From assembly GCF_014284255.1 (NCBI RefSeq), contig NZ_JACOFV010000019.1, positions 1 through 64,000 of the forward strand: 64,000 nt of DNA, given 5' to 3'. This DNA comes from Cognatundibacterium jejuense. Lineage in GTDB: Bacteria; Pseudomonadota; Gammaproteobacteria; Burkholderiales; Burkholderiaceae_D. This document shows positions 1 through 8,530 of this stretch, piece after piece. Below the pieces are notes generated by a model. The model made no database searches. It worked only from the letters and a program-made list of their open reading frames with translations, and was not told the origin of the DNA. Position 1 is the first letter of the stretch. Every line of letters begins with the position of its first letter. A program made the translations under genes and the position numbers.

Positions 1-260
1 TCTATGTATTGTCTAAAGATGAAGGTGGTCGTCATACACCATTCTTTAACAACTACCGTCCACAGTTCTACTTCCGTACAACGGACGTAACTGGTTCGAT
101 CGAGTTGCCAAAAGACAAAGAAATGGTGATGCCAGGTGATAACGTATCTATCACAGTAAAATTGATCAACCCGATCGCGATGGAAGAAGGCTTGCGCTTC
201 GCTATCCGTGAAGGCGGTCGTACTGTTGGTGCGGGCGTTGTTGCTAAGATCATCGAGTAA
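1..260 (+). CDS. tuf: Elongation factor Tu, C-terminal part (5' end outside window)
   Basis: EF-Tu brings aminoacyl-tRNA to the ribosome as a GTP complex. Only about the last 85 residues are present, covering the end of domain II/III; the reading frame is open to the first base, so the gene starts upstream. The visible protein has the [21 protein letters not shown] stretch in pieces, the MVMPGDN loop and the typical end [13 protein letters not shown]. The position directly before tRNA-Trp, secE and nusG is the usual place of the tufB copy in beta- and gammaproteobacteria. Identification is certain; which of two tuf copies it is follows from context only. Confidence 0.97.
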   Translation, partial: YVLSKDEGGRHTPFFNNYRPQFYFRTTDVTGSIELPKDKEMVMPGDNVSITVKLINPIAMEEGLRFAIREGGRTVGAGVVAKIIE

Positions 261-276
261 TAATTTAGTTGTAAAG

Positions 277-308
277 CAATATAGCGACTTGCCAAGGTCG
301 CTATATTG
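277..308 (+). promoter_or_regulatory. Perfect 12-bp hairpin between tuf and tRNA-Trp
   Basis: CAATATAGCGAC (277-288) pairs completely with GTCGCTATATTG (297-308) around an 8-base loop. There is no T run after it, so it is not a classical terminator. It may protect the tuf mRNA 3' end or guide processing that separates tuf mRNA from the tRNA. The function is inferred; the base pairing is seen. Confidence 0.6.
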
Positions 309-328
309 ATCAAGTGGTAACAAGCAGT

Positions 329-404
329 AGGGGTGTAGCTCAATTGGCAGAGCGTCGGTCTCCAAAACCGAAGGTTGTAGGTTCGATTCCTACCGCCCCT
401 GCCA
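329..404 (+). tRNA. tRNA-Trp (CCA anticodon)
   Basis: A complete cloverleaf of 76 bases including encoded CCA. The acceptor stem AGGGGTG pairs with CGCCCCT (one G-T pair), discriminator G401 is followed by CCA. The anticodon arm TCGGT-CTCCAAA-ACCGA places anticodon CCA at 362-364, reading UGG. The T arm contains GTTCGATTC. Its place between tuf and secE is the conserved trpT position. Confidence 0.97.
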
Positions 405-440
405 CCATCAAGGCCGTAAGGCACCGAAAGTAAATTAAGT

Positions 441-824
441 ATGTCTAATCATTCCGTACAAACTGTAAGTACTTCCAATGACAAATATAAAGTCATATTG
501 GCAGTTGCTGCGCTGGTTTCTGGAATTGCTGCTTTTTATATTCTCGCTGGTCAGTCTACCTGGGTTCGGGTTGCTGCACTGGTAGTCGGTTTGGGTATTG
601 CTGTTGGCTTGGTTGCAGTGTCGGACATGGGCAGAAATTTTGTAGAGTTTGCAAAAGAAGCTGTTCGTGAAACGAAAAAAGTTGTTTGGCCTACACGTAA
701 AGAAGCTGGTCAGATCACAGCGGTCGTGTTTGGTTTTGTTTTGATCATGGCGATTTTTCTCTGGGGAACTGATAAGTTTCTCGAGTTCTTGTTGTATGAC
801 GTAATCCTCGGATGGAAAAAATAA
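441..824 (+). CDS. secE: Preprotein translocase subunit SecE
   Basis: SecE clamps SecY in the SecYEG protein channel of the inner membrane. The 127-residue protein has three membrane segments (about residues 18-36, 43-60 and 92-115), as in the long proteobacterial form, and the conserved cytoplasmic amphipathic helix with the [15 protein letters not shown] motif before the last segment. The ATG start follows a purine-rich stretch. The stop codon overlaps the nusG start (TAATG), so the two are very likely translationally coupled. Synteny with nusG makes the call certain. Confidence 0.97.
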   Translation: MSNHSVQTVSTSNDKYKVILAVAALVSGIAAFYILAGQSTWVRVAALVVGLGIAVGLVAVSDMGRNFVEFAKEAVRETKKVVWPTRKEAGQITAVVFGFVLIMAIFLWGTDKFLEFLLYDVILGWKK

Positions 825-1417
825 TGAGCGATAACATTCAGGAAAACGAACAAGGTACAGCGCCAGAGGTGTCTGTACCTAAAAGTGCTAAAAAATGGTA
901 CGCAGTGCATGCGTATTCTGGCATGGAGAAAAGTGTCCACCGTGCTTTGTTGGAACGTATTGAACGTGCAGAAATGCAAGATTTGTTTGGCCGTATTTTA
1001 GTGCCAACAGAAGAAGTAATTGAAGTTCGTAATGGTCGTAAGGCAGTAACTGAGCGTCGTTTGTTCCCAAGTTATGTATTCGTTGAAATGGAAATGACTG
1101 ACGATACATGGCACTTGGTGAAAAACACAAGCAAGGTAACGGGATTTATCGGTGGTAAGTCAAATAAGCCATCACCGATTCCTCAGCACGAAGTTGATAA
1201 GATTTTGCAGCAGATGCAAGACGGTGTTGAGAAACCAAGACCAAAAGTATTGTATGAAGTTGGTGAAATTGTCCGTATTAAAGAAGGTCCATTCACAGAT
1301 TTCAATGGCAACGTTGAAGAAGTGAATTACGAAAAATCTAAAGTACGTGTAACAGTAACGATCTTTGGTCGTGCAACACCAGTTGAGTTAGAATTTGCTC
1401 AGGTTGAAAAAGTCTGA
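824..1417 (+). CDS. nusG: Transcription termination/antitermination factor NusG
   Basis: NusG binds RNA polymerase, suppresses pausing and links it to Rho or to ribosomal protein S10. The 197-residue protein has the NGN domain ([20 protein letters not shown], then [12 protein letters not shown] and VTGFIGG) and a C-terminal KOW domain ([22 protein letters not shown]). The ATG at 824 overlapping the secE stop is preferred; the frame is also open to an ATG at 812, but that adds four residues inside secE and the coupled start is the usual one. The next genes are the L11 operon. Confidence 0.95.
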   Translation: MSDNIQENEQGTAPEVSVPKSAKKWYAVHAYSGMEKSVHRALLERIERAEMQDLFGRILVPTEEVIEVRNGRKAVTERRLFPSYVFVEMEMTDDTWHLVKNTSKVTGFIGGKSNKPSPIPQHEVDKILQQMQDGVEKPRPKVLYEVGEIVRIKEGPFTDFNGNVEEVNYEKSKVRVTVTIFGRATPVELEFAQVEKV

Positions 1418-1502
1418 GTCGGGTAAAAAATATCGTTGATTAGTACGTTAAAAGACGTTTTAAAGCGCACTTTTTAAAACTAATTAGTAAGCAGGCAGAG
1501 GA

Positions 1503-1532
1503 GCCCGGCAACATTGAATGATGTTGTTGGGC
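1503..1532 (+). promoter_or_regulatory. Leader hairpin before rplK (candidate L1 autoregulatory site)
   Basis: GCCCGGCAACAT (1503-1514) pairs over its full length with ATGTTGTTGGGC (1521-1532), counting two G-U pairs, around a six-base loop. It lies 30 bases before the rplK start. In other proteobacteria ribosomal protein L1 represses its own rplKA operon by binding a leader structure that mimics 23S rRNA. That this hairpin is that site is inferred from position. The hairpin holds an in-frame ATG (1518) that would extend rplK by 15 residues; it is not the start. Confidence 0.5.
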
Positions 1533-1562
1533 GCTACTACTCATTTAATGAAGGAGCCAAAC

Positions 1563-1994
1563 ATGGCAAAGAAAATTATTGGTTTTATCAAGCTGCAAGT
1601 GCCAGCTGGTAAAGCAAATCCATCCCCACCAATCGGCCCAGCTTTGGGTCAACGTGGCTTGAATATCATGGAATTCTGCAAAGCATTTAATGCACAGACC
1701 CAAGGTATGGAACCAGGTATGCCGATTCCTGTTGTGATCACCGCATTTGCTGACAAGTCTTTCACATTCGTGATGAAGACACCTCCAGCAACTTACATGA
1801 TCAAAAAAGCAGCTGGCATCACTAAAGGTTCTGCTAAGCCACATACTGACAAAGTTGGTAAGATCACTCGTGCGCAAGCTGAAGAAATCGCGACTGTAAA
1901 ACGCGCTGATTTGACAGCAGCTGATATGGACGCAGCAGTGCGTACTATCGCTGGTTCCGCTCGCTCTATGGGCATCACGGTGGAGGGTCTGTAA
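1563..1994 (+). CDS. rplK: 50S ribosomal protein L11
   Basis: L11 sits at the GTPase-associated centre of the large subunit. The protein is 143 residues, the family's usual length, beginning [20 protein letters not shown] and carrying the proline-rich [16 protein letters not shown] segment and the C-terminal rRNA-binding domain ending [16 protein letters not shown]. The start at 1563 has a clear AAGGAG site seven bases upstream; a longer in-frame start at 1518 is rejected. The stop overlaps the rplA ATG (TAATG), so L11 and L1 are coupled. Confidence 0.97.
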   Translation: MAKKIIGFIKLQVPAGKANPSPPIGPALGQRGLNIMEFCKAFNAQTQGMEPGMPIPVVITAFADKSFTFVMKTPPATYMIKKAAGITKGSAKPHTDKVGKITRAQAEEIATVKRADLTAADMDAAVRTIAGSARSMGITVEGL

Positions 1995-2686
1995 TGGCTA
2001 AGTTATCTAAAAAAGCAAAGTTGCTCGCAACTAAAGTTGATCGTCTGAAAGTGTACCCATTTGATAACGCTATCGCGTTGATCAAAGAATGCGCAACAGC
2101 AAAATTCAATGAGTCTATCGACGTTTCTGTACAACTCGGTGTTGATCCTAAGAAATCTGACCAAGTTGTTCGTGGCGCAGTTGTCTTGCCAGCTGGTACA
2201 GGTAAAACAGTTCGCGTAGCGGTATTCGCACAAGGCGCAAAAGCTGAAGAAGCTAAAGCCGCTGGTGCAGATATCGTTGGTATGGAAGATTTGGCTGAAC
2301 GCATCAAAGGTGGCGATATGCCATTCGACGTTGTGATCGCTTCTCCAGACACTATGCGTATCGTTGGTACATTGGGTCAAGTTTTGGGTCCACGTGGTCT
2401 GATGCCTAACCCGAAAGTTGGTACAGTAACTCCTGACGTAGCAACAGCAGTTAAAAATGCTAAAGCTGGTCAAGTTCAATATCGTACAGACAAAGCAGGT
2501 ATCATTCACACTACAATCGGTCGTAAGTCTTTCGCTGATGGTGATTTGAAATCTAACCTGGTGGCTCTGATCGAAGCATTGAACAAAGCTAAACCAGCAT
2601 CCAGCAAAGGTGTGTATCTGCGTAAAGTCTCTATCTCATCTACGATGGGTGCAGGCGTACGTGTTGATCACGCTAACCTGGGTTAA
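1994..2686 (+). CDS. rplA: 50S ribosomal protein L1
   Basis: L1 forms the mobile stalk at the ribosomal E site and is the translational repressor of the L11 operon in relatives. The 230-residue protein begins [17 protein letters not shown] and contains the signature region [17 protein letters not shown]. The start overlaps the rplK stop. It is followed by a 287-base structured gap before rplJ. Confidence 0.97.
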   Translation: MAKLSKKAKLLATKVDRLKVYPFDNAIALIKECATAKFNESIDVSVQLGVDPKKSDQVVRGAVVLPAGTGKTVRVAVFAQGAKAEEAKAAGADIVGMEDLAERIKGGDMPFDVVIASPDTMRIVGTLGQVLGPRGLMPNPKVGTVTPDVATAVKNAKAGQVQYRTDKAGIIHTTIGRKSFADGDLKSNLVALIEALNKAKPASSKGVYLRKVSISSTMGAGVRVDHANLG

Positions 2687-2700
2687 GTAAAAAATTAAGT

Positions 2701-2760
2701 CCCTGTGCTGAAAAGTACGGGGCGCATCTTTGGGCTGGATGTTTGGAAATAAACATCCAG
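2701..2760 (+). promoter_or_regulatory. Two adjacent hairpins between rplA and rplJ
   Basis: CCCTGTGCT (2701-2709) pairs with AGTACGGGG (2714-2722) around a GAAA tetraloop. Next, CTGGATGTTT (2735-2744) pairs perfectly with AAACATCCAG (2751-2760) around six bases. Neither has a strong T run. They probably mark the end of the rplKA message, as attenuator or RNase processing site, ahead of the rplJL promoter. The pairing is seen; the role is inferred. Confidence 0.5.
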
Positions 2761-2764
2761 AGTG

Positions 2765-2973
2765 TCAAAGACCGTGGGGCTTAAATCAAGGTTTAAGTTA
2801 AACATCTGGAGAGCAATCGACAGAGCCCAACGCAGATGGTGTACCCGATCAAGTTTTGTAGTGAATACTGGTTCGCCAGTGAAACTCCTAACTTCGGACG
2901 CCGTGTTCGAAACGATATGAGGGAAGTACATCATTCCGATGTGCCGACTGAGTATCATTAATGGAGGTTGACC
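2765..2973 (+). promoter_or_regulatory. rplJL leader region (candidate L10-binding leader)
   Basis: About 200 untranslated bases precede rplJ, as is usual where L10-L12 represses its own translation by binding the leader. Two further small hairpins are visible: ACTGG-TTCG-CCAGT (2867-2880, UUCG tetraloop) and ACATC-ATTCC-GATGT (2928-2942). The GGAGG ribosome binding site is at 2963-2967. The assignment as the L10 leader rests on position and structure, not on a matched model. Confidence 0.45.
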
Positions 2974-3510
2974 GTGAGTCTCAATCTGAATGACAAAAAA
3001 GCCGTCGTCGCTGAAGTCTCTGCAAAAGTAGCAACTGCTCAGACTATCGTCGTGGCTGAATATCGTGGCATCCAGGTCGGTCATTTGACGCAATTGCGTG
3101 CTTCTGCACGTGCTCAAGGCGTTTACATGCGCGTGTTGAAAAACACACTCGCACGTCGCGCTGTTGAGGGAACTGTATTTGCAAGTCTCGCTTCTGAAAT
3201 GACCGGCCCGTTGATCTATGCGATCTCGGACGATGCTGTTGCTGCTGCTAAAGTCGTTCAAGACTTTGCAAAAGGCAATGACAAACTGGTTGTTAAAGCG
3301 GGTAACTATGCAGGCAAATCGCTGGATAAAGCTGGCGTTGTCGCATTGGCAAGCATTCCTGCGCGTGAAGTACTGTTGGCACAAGTGTTGGGTATGATGC
3401 AGGCTCCTGTATCTGCTATGGCACGTGCTCTGGCAGCACTTTCCGCGAAGAAAGCATCCGAATCTCCTGCAGCACCAGTAGCTGAAGCTACTGAAGCTGC
3501 AGCAGAGTAA
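2974..3510 (+). CDS. rplJ: 50S ribosomal protein L10
   Basis: L10 anchors the L7/L12 dimers on the ribosomal stalk. The protein is 178 residues, starts [15 protein letters not shown] as in other betaproteobacteria, and ends in the long alanine-rich helix that holds L7/L12. The start is a GTG at 2974 with GGAGG six bases upstream; the frame is open two codons further to a TTG at 2968, but that lies directly on the ribosome binding site. rplL follows after 51 bases. Confidence 0.96.
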   Translation: MSLNLNDKKAVVAEVSAKVATAQTIVVAEYRGIQVGHLTQLRASARAQGVYMRVLKNTLARRAVEGTVFASLASEMTGPLIYAISDDAVAAAKVVQDFAKGNDKLVVKAGNYAGKSLDKAGVVALASIPAREVLLAQVLGMMQAPVSAMARALAALSAKKASESPAAPVAEATEAAAE

Positions 3511-3561
3511 GAACTTTCTGTCAAATACCGTATCAATGTAATTAATTAATTGGAGTTTCAA

Positions 3562-3936
3562 ATGGCAATTAGCAAAGATGATATCCTGGAAGCCGTAGGC
3601 GCGATGTCCGTAATGGACTTGAACGACCTGGTTAAAGCTTTCGAAGAAAAATTTGGCGTTTCCGCTGCTGCAATGTCCGCTGGTCCAGCTGCTGCTGGTG
3701 CTGGTGCTGCTGCTGCTGAAGAACAAACAGAATTCAACGTAATTCTGGCTGAAGTTGGCGCGAACAAAGTTGGCGTAATTAAAGCAGTTCGTGAATTGAC
3801 TGGTCTGGGCTTGAAAGAAGCTAAAGACGTAGTTGATGGCGCACCAAAAACAGTTAAAGAAGCAGTTTCTAAAGCTGATGCTGAAGCAGCTAAAAAGAAA
3901 TTGGAAGAAGCTGGCGCGAAAGCAGAAATCAAGTAA
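3562..3936 (+). CDS. rplL: 50S ribosomal protein L7/L12
   Basis: L7/L12 recruits translation GTPases. The 124-residue protein has the N-terminal dimerisation helices ([20 protein letters not shown]), the alanine/glycine hinge at about residues 36-53 and the globular C-terminal domain with [20 protein letters not shown] and the final [14 protein letters not shown]. The start at 3562 has TGGAG nearby; four extra in-frame codons upstream are not used. Two hairpins follow before rpoB. Confidence 0.97.
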   Translation: MAISKDDILEAVGAMSVMDLNDLVKAFEEKFGVSAAAMSAGPAAAGAGAAAAEEQTEFNVILAEVGANKVGVIKAVRELTGLGLKEAKDVVDGAPKTVKEAVSKADAEAAKKKLEEAGAKAEIK

Positions 3937-3945
3937 TGCTGTACA

Positions 3946-4010
3946 TGGCAAACCTTCGGGTTTGCCAGAGTCAAAGTCAGGAATCTTCTCGAAAGAGAAG
4001 ATTCCTCTTT
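3946..4010 (+). terminator. Tandem hairpins between rplL and rpoB (attenuator)
   Basis: TGGCAAACC-TTCG-GGTTTGCCA (3946-3967) is a perfect 9-bp stem on a UUCG loop. GGAATCTTCTC-GAAA-GAGAAGATTCC (3980-4005) is a perfect 11-bp stem on a GAAA loop, followed by the T-rich TCTTTGGCTTCTTTG. In E. coli a partial terminator and an RNase III site between rplL and rpoB set the ratio of ribosomal protein to RNA polymerase transcripts; these hairpins probably do the same. Confidence 0.65.
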
Positions 4011-4150
4011 GGCTTCTTTGTCGTTCAGGGTTGTTTTGCTGTTTATTAAGACCGAGGGCTGAGACTTGAGGTTTTTTGTCGCAGGGTTGATTTAATTTTG
4101 TGACAGGAATCCTGAATTCTCCATCCTTCCTTGTCACTCACGGAGTGTCC

Positions 4151-7100
4151 ATGCACTACTCATTTACTGAGAAGAAGCGTATTCGTAAATCTTTTGCGAA
4201 GCGCGCCAACGTCCACAACGTTCCGTTCTTGCTGGCGACTCAAATCGAGTCGTATCAAAGCTTTTTGCAAGAAGACAGAACACCGGCAAACCGAAAAAAT
4301 GAGGGTCTGCAGTCGGCCTTCACTTCGATTTTCCCTATCGTTTCACACAATGGATTCGCTCGTCTCGAATTCTTATCTTACGTTTTAGGCGATCCGGCAT
4401 TTGACGTCAAGGAATGTCAACTGCGTGGTCTGACCTATGCGTCACCTTTACGTGCGAAAGTACGTCTGGTGATCCTGGATAAAGAATCCCCGACCAAGCC
4501 TGTCGTTAAAGAAATGAAAGAACAGGAAGTCTACATGGGCGAATTGCCTTTGATGACGACCACGGGTTCTTTCGTTATTAACGGTACCGAGCGTGTGATT
4601 GTTTCCCAGTTACACCGTTCCCCAGGTGTGTTCTTTGAACACGACCGCGGCAAAACGCACTCTTCGGGTAAGTTGCTGTTCTCAGCACGTATCATTCCTT
4701 ACCGTGGTTCATGGCTGGATTTCGAATTCGATCCGAAAGATATCTTATTCTTCCGTATTGACCGCCGTCGTAAGATGCCAGTCACGATCTTGTTGCGTGC
4801 TATCGGCATGAGCAACGAACAGATCCTGGCTAACTTCTTTGTTTTTGACAATTTCAACCTGCACAATGATGGCGCAGAAATGGAATTTGTTGCAGAACGT
4901 CTGCGCGGTGAAGTTGCCCGTTTCGACATCGCTGACAAGTCCGGCAAACTGATCGTTGCCAAGGACAAGCGTATCAACGCTAAGCACGTGCGTGAAATCG
5001 AAGCTGGTGGTATCAAACACATATCCGTACCAGAAGACTACTTGTTAGGTCGTGTTCTCGCGAAGAACATCATCGACAACGACACTGGCGAAGTAATCGC
5101 TAACGCCAATGATGAACTGACAGAAGAATTGTTAGGCCGTCTGCGTGAAGCCAATGTGACAGATATCCAAACTCTGTACACCAACGATCTGGATCAAGGT
5201 GCATACATCTCCCAGACTTTGCGTGCAGATGATACTGCTGACCAGATGGCTGCGCGTGTGGCGATCTATCGCATGATGCGTCCTGGCGAACCGCCAACAG
5301 AAGATTCCGTTGAAGCATTGTTCAATGGCTTGTTCTACAGCGAAGAGCGTTACGACCTGTCCGCAGTGGGCCGTATGAAATTCAACCGCCGTATTGGCCG
5401 TGATGAATTGACTGGTGCCATGACATTGTCGAACGAAGACGTGTTGGCTGTGATTAAGATCCTCGTTGAGTTGCGCAATGGTCGCGGCGAAGTCGATGAT
5501 ATCGATCACTTAGGTAACCGTCGTGTTCGTTGCGTTGGTGAATTGGCTGAGAATCAATTCCGTGCTGGTCTGGTACGTGTAGAACGGGCTGTCAAAGAGC
5601 GTCTGGGTCAAGCTGAAGCCGACAATCTGATGCCACACGATCTGATCAACTCTAAGCCAATTTCTGCTGCCATCCGTGAGTTCTTCGGTTCTTCACAATT
5701 GTCTCAGTTTATGGATCAGACTAACCCATTGTCCGAGATCACGCATAAGCGTCGTATCTCCGCCCTGGGACCTGGTGGTTTGACACGTGAACGTGCAGGC
5801 TTTGAAGTACGTGACGTTCATCCAACGCACTACGGTCGCGTTTGCCCGATCGAAACTCCAGAGGGACCAAACATTGGTTTGATCAACTCGCTGGCGTTGT
5901 ACGCTCGTTTGAACGAATACGGTTTCTTAGAAACACCATACCGCAAAGTTGTTGACAGCAAGATCACTAATCAGATCGACTATCTGTCCGCCATTGAAGA
6001 AGGTCGCTACATCATCGCTCAGGCGAATGCGACCATCGACGGCGTTGGTACATTGACGGATGAACTGGTTTCTTCTCGTCAAGCTGGTGAAACGATTCTG
6101 GTTTCTCCGGAACGCGTACAGTACATGGACGTGGCAACTGGTCAGGTGGTTTCTGTTGCGGCATCCTTGATTCCGTTCCTGGAACACGATGATGCGAACC
6201 GTGCGTTGATGGGTGCCAACATGCAACGTCAGGCAGTTCCTTGCTTGCGTCCAGAAAAAGCATTCGTCGGTACTGGTATCGAACGTACAGTGGCAGTTGA
6301 CTCCGGTACAACAGTACAAGCATTGCGTGGCGGTAAAGTAGATTACATCGATGCGGGCCGTATCGTTATTCGTGTCAACGATGCTGAAGCGCAAGCTGGC
6401 GAAGTGGGTGTGGATATCTACAACCTGATCAAGTACACACGTTCAAACCAAAATACCAATATCAACCAACGTCCTATCGTTAAAGTCGGTGACGTAGTTG
6501 CTAAAGGTGACGTATTGGCTGACGGCGCGTCGACAGACATGGGTGAACTGGCTCTGGGCCAAAACATGCTGGTCGCGTTTATGCCATGGAACGGCTATAA
6601 CTTCGAAGATTCGATCCTGATCTCTGAAAAAGTGGTTGCTGATGACCGCTACACATCGATTCATATCGAAGAATTGTCGGTTGTTGCTCGTGATACGAAG
6701 TTGGGCGCGGAAGAGATCACACGTGATATCTCCAACCTGGCTGAAAACCAATTAGCACGTCTGGATGAATCCGGTATCGTCTATATCGGTGCAGAAGTGA
6801 CCGCTGGTGACACACTGGTCGGTAAAGTAACACCAAAAGGTGAAACTCAGCTGACACCAGAAGAAAAACTGTTGCGTGCCATTTTCGGTGAAAAAGCATC
6901 TGACGTAAAAGACACATCCCTGCGCGTGCCTTCAGGCATGGTTGGTACAGTCATTGACGTTCAAGTGTTTACTCGCGAAGGTATCCAACGCGACAAACGC
7001 GCACAACAAATTATCGATGATGAATTGAAGCGCTATCGCCTCGATCTGAACGATCAGTTGCGTATTGTTGAAGGCGATGCGTTTGAGCGTCTGGAACGTA

Positions 7101-8257
7101 TGTTAGATGGCAAGATCGCTGATGGCGGTCCAGCTAAACTGGCAAAAGGCAGCAAGATCACGAAAGAGTATCTGGCGAGCATCGACAAATACCACTGGTT
7201 CGACATTCGTCTGGCATCAGATGAAGCAGCGAACGCATTGGTAGCGATGAAAGATTCTATCGCCGAGAAACGTCATCAGTTTGATCTGGCTTTCGAAGAA
7301 AAACGTACCAAGCTGACACAAGGCGATGAGTTGCCACCAGGCGTACAAAAAATGGTCAAGGTTTACCTGGCTGTTAAACGTCGCTTGCAACCAGGTGACA
7401 AAATGGCGGGTCGTCACGGTAATAAGGGTGTGGTTTCTCGCATCGTTCCTATCGAAGACATGCCATACATGGCTGACGGTACTCCAGCAGACATCGTGTT
7501 GAACCCATTGGGTGTTCCATCACGGATGAACGTTGGTCAGGTTCTGGAAGTCCATCTGGGTTGGGCTGCTAAAGGTCTGGGCTTGCGTATCGGCGAAATG
7601 CTGAAAGCAAAAGCACAAGTTGAAGAATTGCGTGAATTCCTGAAAAAGATTTATAACGAATCTGGTAAAACGGAAGACATCGACGGTTTGAGCGATGCTG
7701 AAATCCTGGAATTGACGAATAACCTGAAAAACGGTGTTCCGTTTGCAACTCCGGTGTTTGACGGTGCCCACGAAAGTGAAATCCGCCGCATGCTGGATCT
7801 GGCTTTCCCTGACCATATCGCGCAACAACTGGGTATGACGCCATCGAAAAATCAGGTAACACTGTTCGACGGCCGCACTGGTGAAGCGTTTGAACGTAAA
7901 GTAACTCTGGGTTACATGCACGTTCTCAAGCTGCATCATCTGGTTGATGATAAAATGCATGCCCGTTCGACTGGTCCTTACTCTCTGGTTACTCAACAAC
8001 CATTGGGCGGTAAAGCACAGTTCGGTGGTCAGCGTTTCGGTGAGATGGAAGTTTGGGCACTGGAAGCATACGGCGCGTCTTACGTCTTGCAAGAGATGTT
8101 GACAGTCAAGTCCGATGACGTAAATGGACGTACCAAAGTCTACGAAAACCTCGTTAAGGGCGATCACGTGATCGACGCTGGCATGCCAGAATCGTTCAAT
8201 GTGTTGGTCAAAGAGATTCGTTCTTTGGGTATCGACATCGATCTCGAACGCAACTAA
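4151..8257 (+). CDS. rpoB: DNA-directed RNA polymerase subunit beta
   Basis: The beta subunit forms one side of the RNA polymerase active cleft. The 1368-residue protein begins [18 protein letters not shown], as in other Burkholderiales. The rifampicin-pocket region reads [21 protein letters not shown], then [13 protein letters not shown], a wild-type sensitive pattern; the end carries [24 protein letters not shown]. The ATG at 4151 has GGAG five bases upstream; a 17-codon in-frame upstream extension is rejected. rpoC follows after an unusually long 273-base gap. Confidence 0.97.
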   Translation: MHYSFTEKKRIRKSFAKRANVHNVPFLLATQIESYQSFLQEDRTPANRKNEGLQSAFTSIFPIVSHNGFARLEFLSYVLGDPAFDVKECQLRGLTYASPLRAKVRLVILDKESPTKPVVKEMKEQEVYMGELPLMTTTGSFVINGTERVIVSQLHRSPGVFFEHDRGKTHSSGKLLFSARIIPYRGSWLDFEFDPKDILFFRIDRRRKMPVTILLRAIGMSNEQILANFFVFDNFNLHNDGAEMEFVAERLRGEVARFDIADKSGKLIVAKDKRINAKHVREIEAGGIKHISVPEDYLLGRVLAKNIIDNDTGEVIANANDELTEELLGRLREANVTDIQTLYTNDLDQGAYISQTLRADDTADQMAARVAIYRMMRPGEPPTEDSVEALFNGLFYSEERYDLSAVGRMKFNRRIGRDELTGAMTLSNEDVLAVIKILVELRNGRGEVDDIDHLGNRRVRCVGELAENQFRAGLVRVERAVKERLGQAEADNLMPHDLINSKPISAAIREFFGSSQLSQFMDQTNPLSEITHKRRISALGPGGLTRERAGFEVRDVHPTHYGRVCPIETPEGPNIGLINSLALYARLNEYGFLETPYRKVVDSKITNQIDYLSAIEEGRYIIAQANATIDGVGTLTDELVSSRQAGETILVSPERVQYMDVATGQVVSVAASLIPFLEHDDANRALMGANMQRQAVPCLRPEKAFVGTGIERTVAVDSGTTVQALRGGKVDYIDAGRIVIRVNDAEAQAGEVGVDIYNLIKYTRSNQNTNINQRPIVKVGDVVAKGDVLADGASTDMGELALGQNMLVAFMPWNGYNFEDSILISEKVVADDRYTSIHIEELSVVARDTKLGAEEITRDISNLAENQLARLDESGIVYIGAEVTAGDTLVGKVTPKGETQLTPEEKLLRAIFGEKASDVKDTSLRVPSGMVGTVIDVQVFTREGIQRDKRAQQIIDDELKRYRLDLNDQLRIVEGDAFERLERMLDGKIADGGPAKLAKGSKITKEYLASIDKYHWFDIRLASDEAANALVAMKDSIAEKRHQFDLAFEEKRTKLTQGDELPPGVQKMVKVYLAVKRRLQPGDKMAGRHGNKGVVSRIVPIEDMPYMADGTPADIVLNPLGVPSRMNVGQVLEVHLGWAAKGLGLRIGEMLKAKAQVEELREFLKKIYNESGKTEDIDGLSDAEILELTNNLKNGVPFATPVFDGAHESEIRRMLDLAFPDHIAQQLGMTPSKNQVTLFDGRTGEAFERKVTLGYMHVLKLHHLVDDKMHARSTGPYSLVTQQPLGGKAQFGGQRFGEMEVWALEAYGASYVLQEMLTVKSDDVNGRTKVYENLVKGDHVIDAGMPESFNVLVKEIRSLGIDIDLERN

Positions 8258-8261
8258 TCAA

Positions 8262-8302
8262 AAAGCCTGCTACGCGTTTGATAGCGATGTGGCAGGTTTT
8301 TT
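8262..8302 (+). terminator. Terminator-like hairpin just after rpoB
   Basis: AAAGCCTGC (8262-8270) pairs with GCAGGTTTT (8292-8300), with one G-U pair, around a 21-base loop that can form a small inner CGC/GCG stem. A run of six T follows the GC-rich part. It begins five bases after the rpoB stop. Complete termination here would separate rpoB from rpoC, so a partial attenuator is more likely. Confidence 0.5.
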
Positions 8303-8334
8303 AAGTAGTAACAAGTATTTAGTAGTAAAACCAT

Positions 8335-8355
8335 CGCCCGAATTCGCTTCGGGCG
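8335..8355 (+). promoter_or_regulatory. GC-rich hairpin in the rpoB-rpoC gap
   Basis: CGCCCGAA (8335-8342) pairs perfectly with TTCGGGCG (8348-8355) around TTCGC. No T run follows. A weaker AAGCG/CGCTT stem lies at 8497-8514, directly before the rpoC ribosome binding site. Together they make the gap a structured leader; its role is unknown. Confidence 0.45.
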
Positions 8356-8530
8356 TTGGTCATTCAGCTAGCCAGCAGTTTGGAAGCGGATTTTCGTTCC
8401 CGGTATCAGCGGAACCAGCGTCGAAAGACCCGGCTCTCCCGTTGATGCGAACAGGGTAAGGCGAAAGACCTTCTGTTGCAGCACCATTCAGCCACCAAGC
8501 GTTTTCAAGCGCTTAACTGGAGTGATATAC

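Noticed and set aside
812..823. NusG start at 812
   Set aside because: Adds four residues within secE; the overlapping ATG at 824 is the expected coupled start.
1518..1562. Longer rplK start
   Set aside because: Lies within a leader hairpin; the start at 1563 has a strong ribosome binding site and the family's N-terminus.
2695..4137. 480-codon minus-strand frame opposite rplJ and rplL
   Set aside because: It is the shadow of two certain ribosomal protein genes and the leader; its cysteine- and phenylalanine-rich translation resembles no protein.
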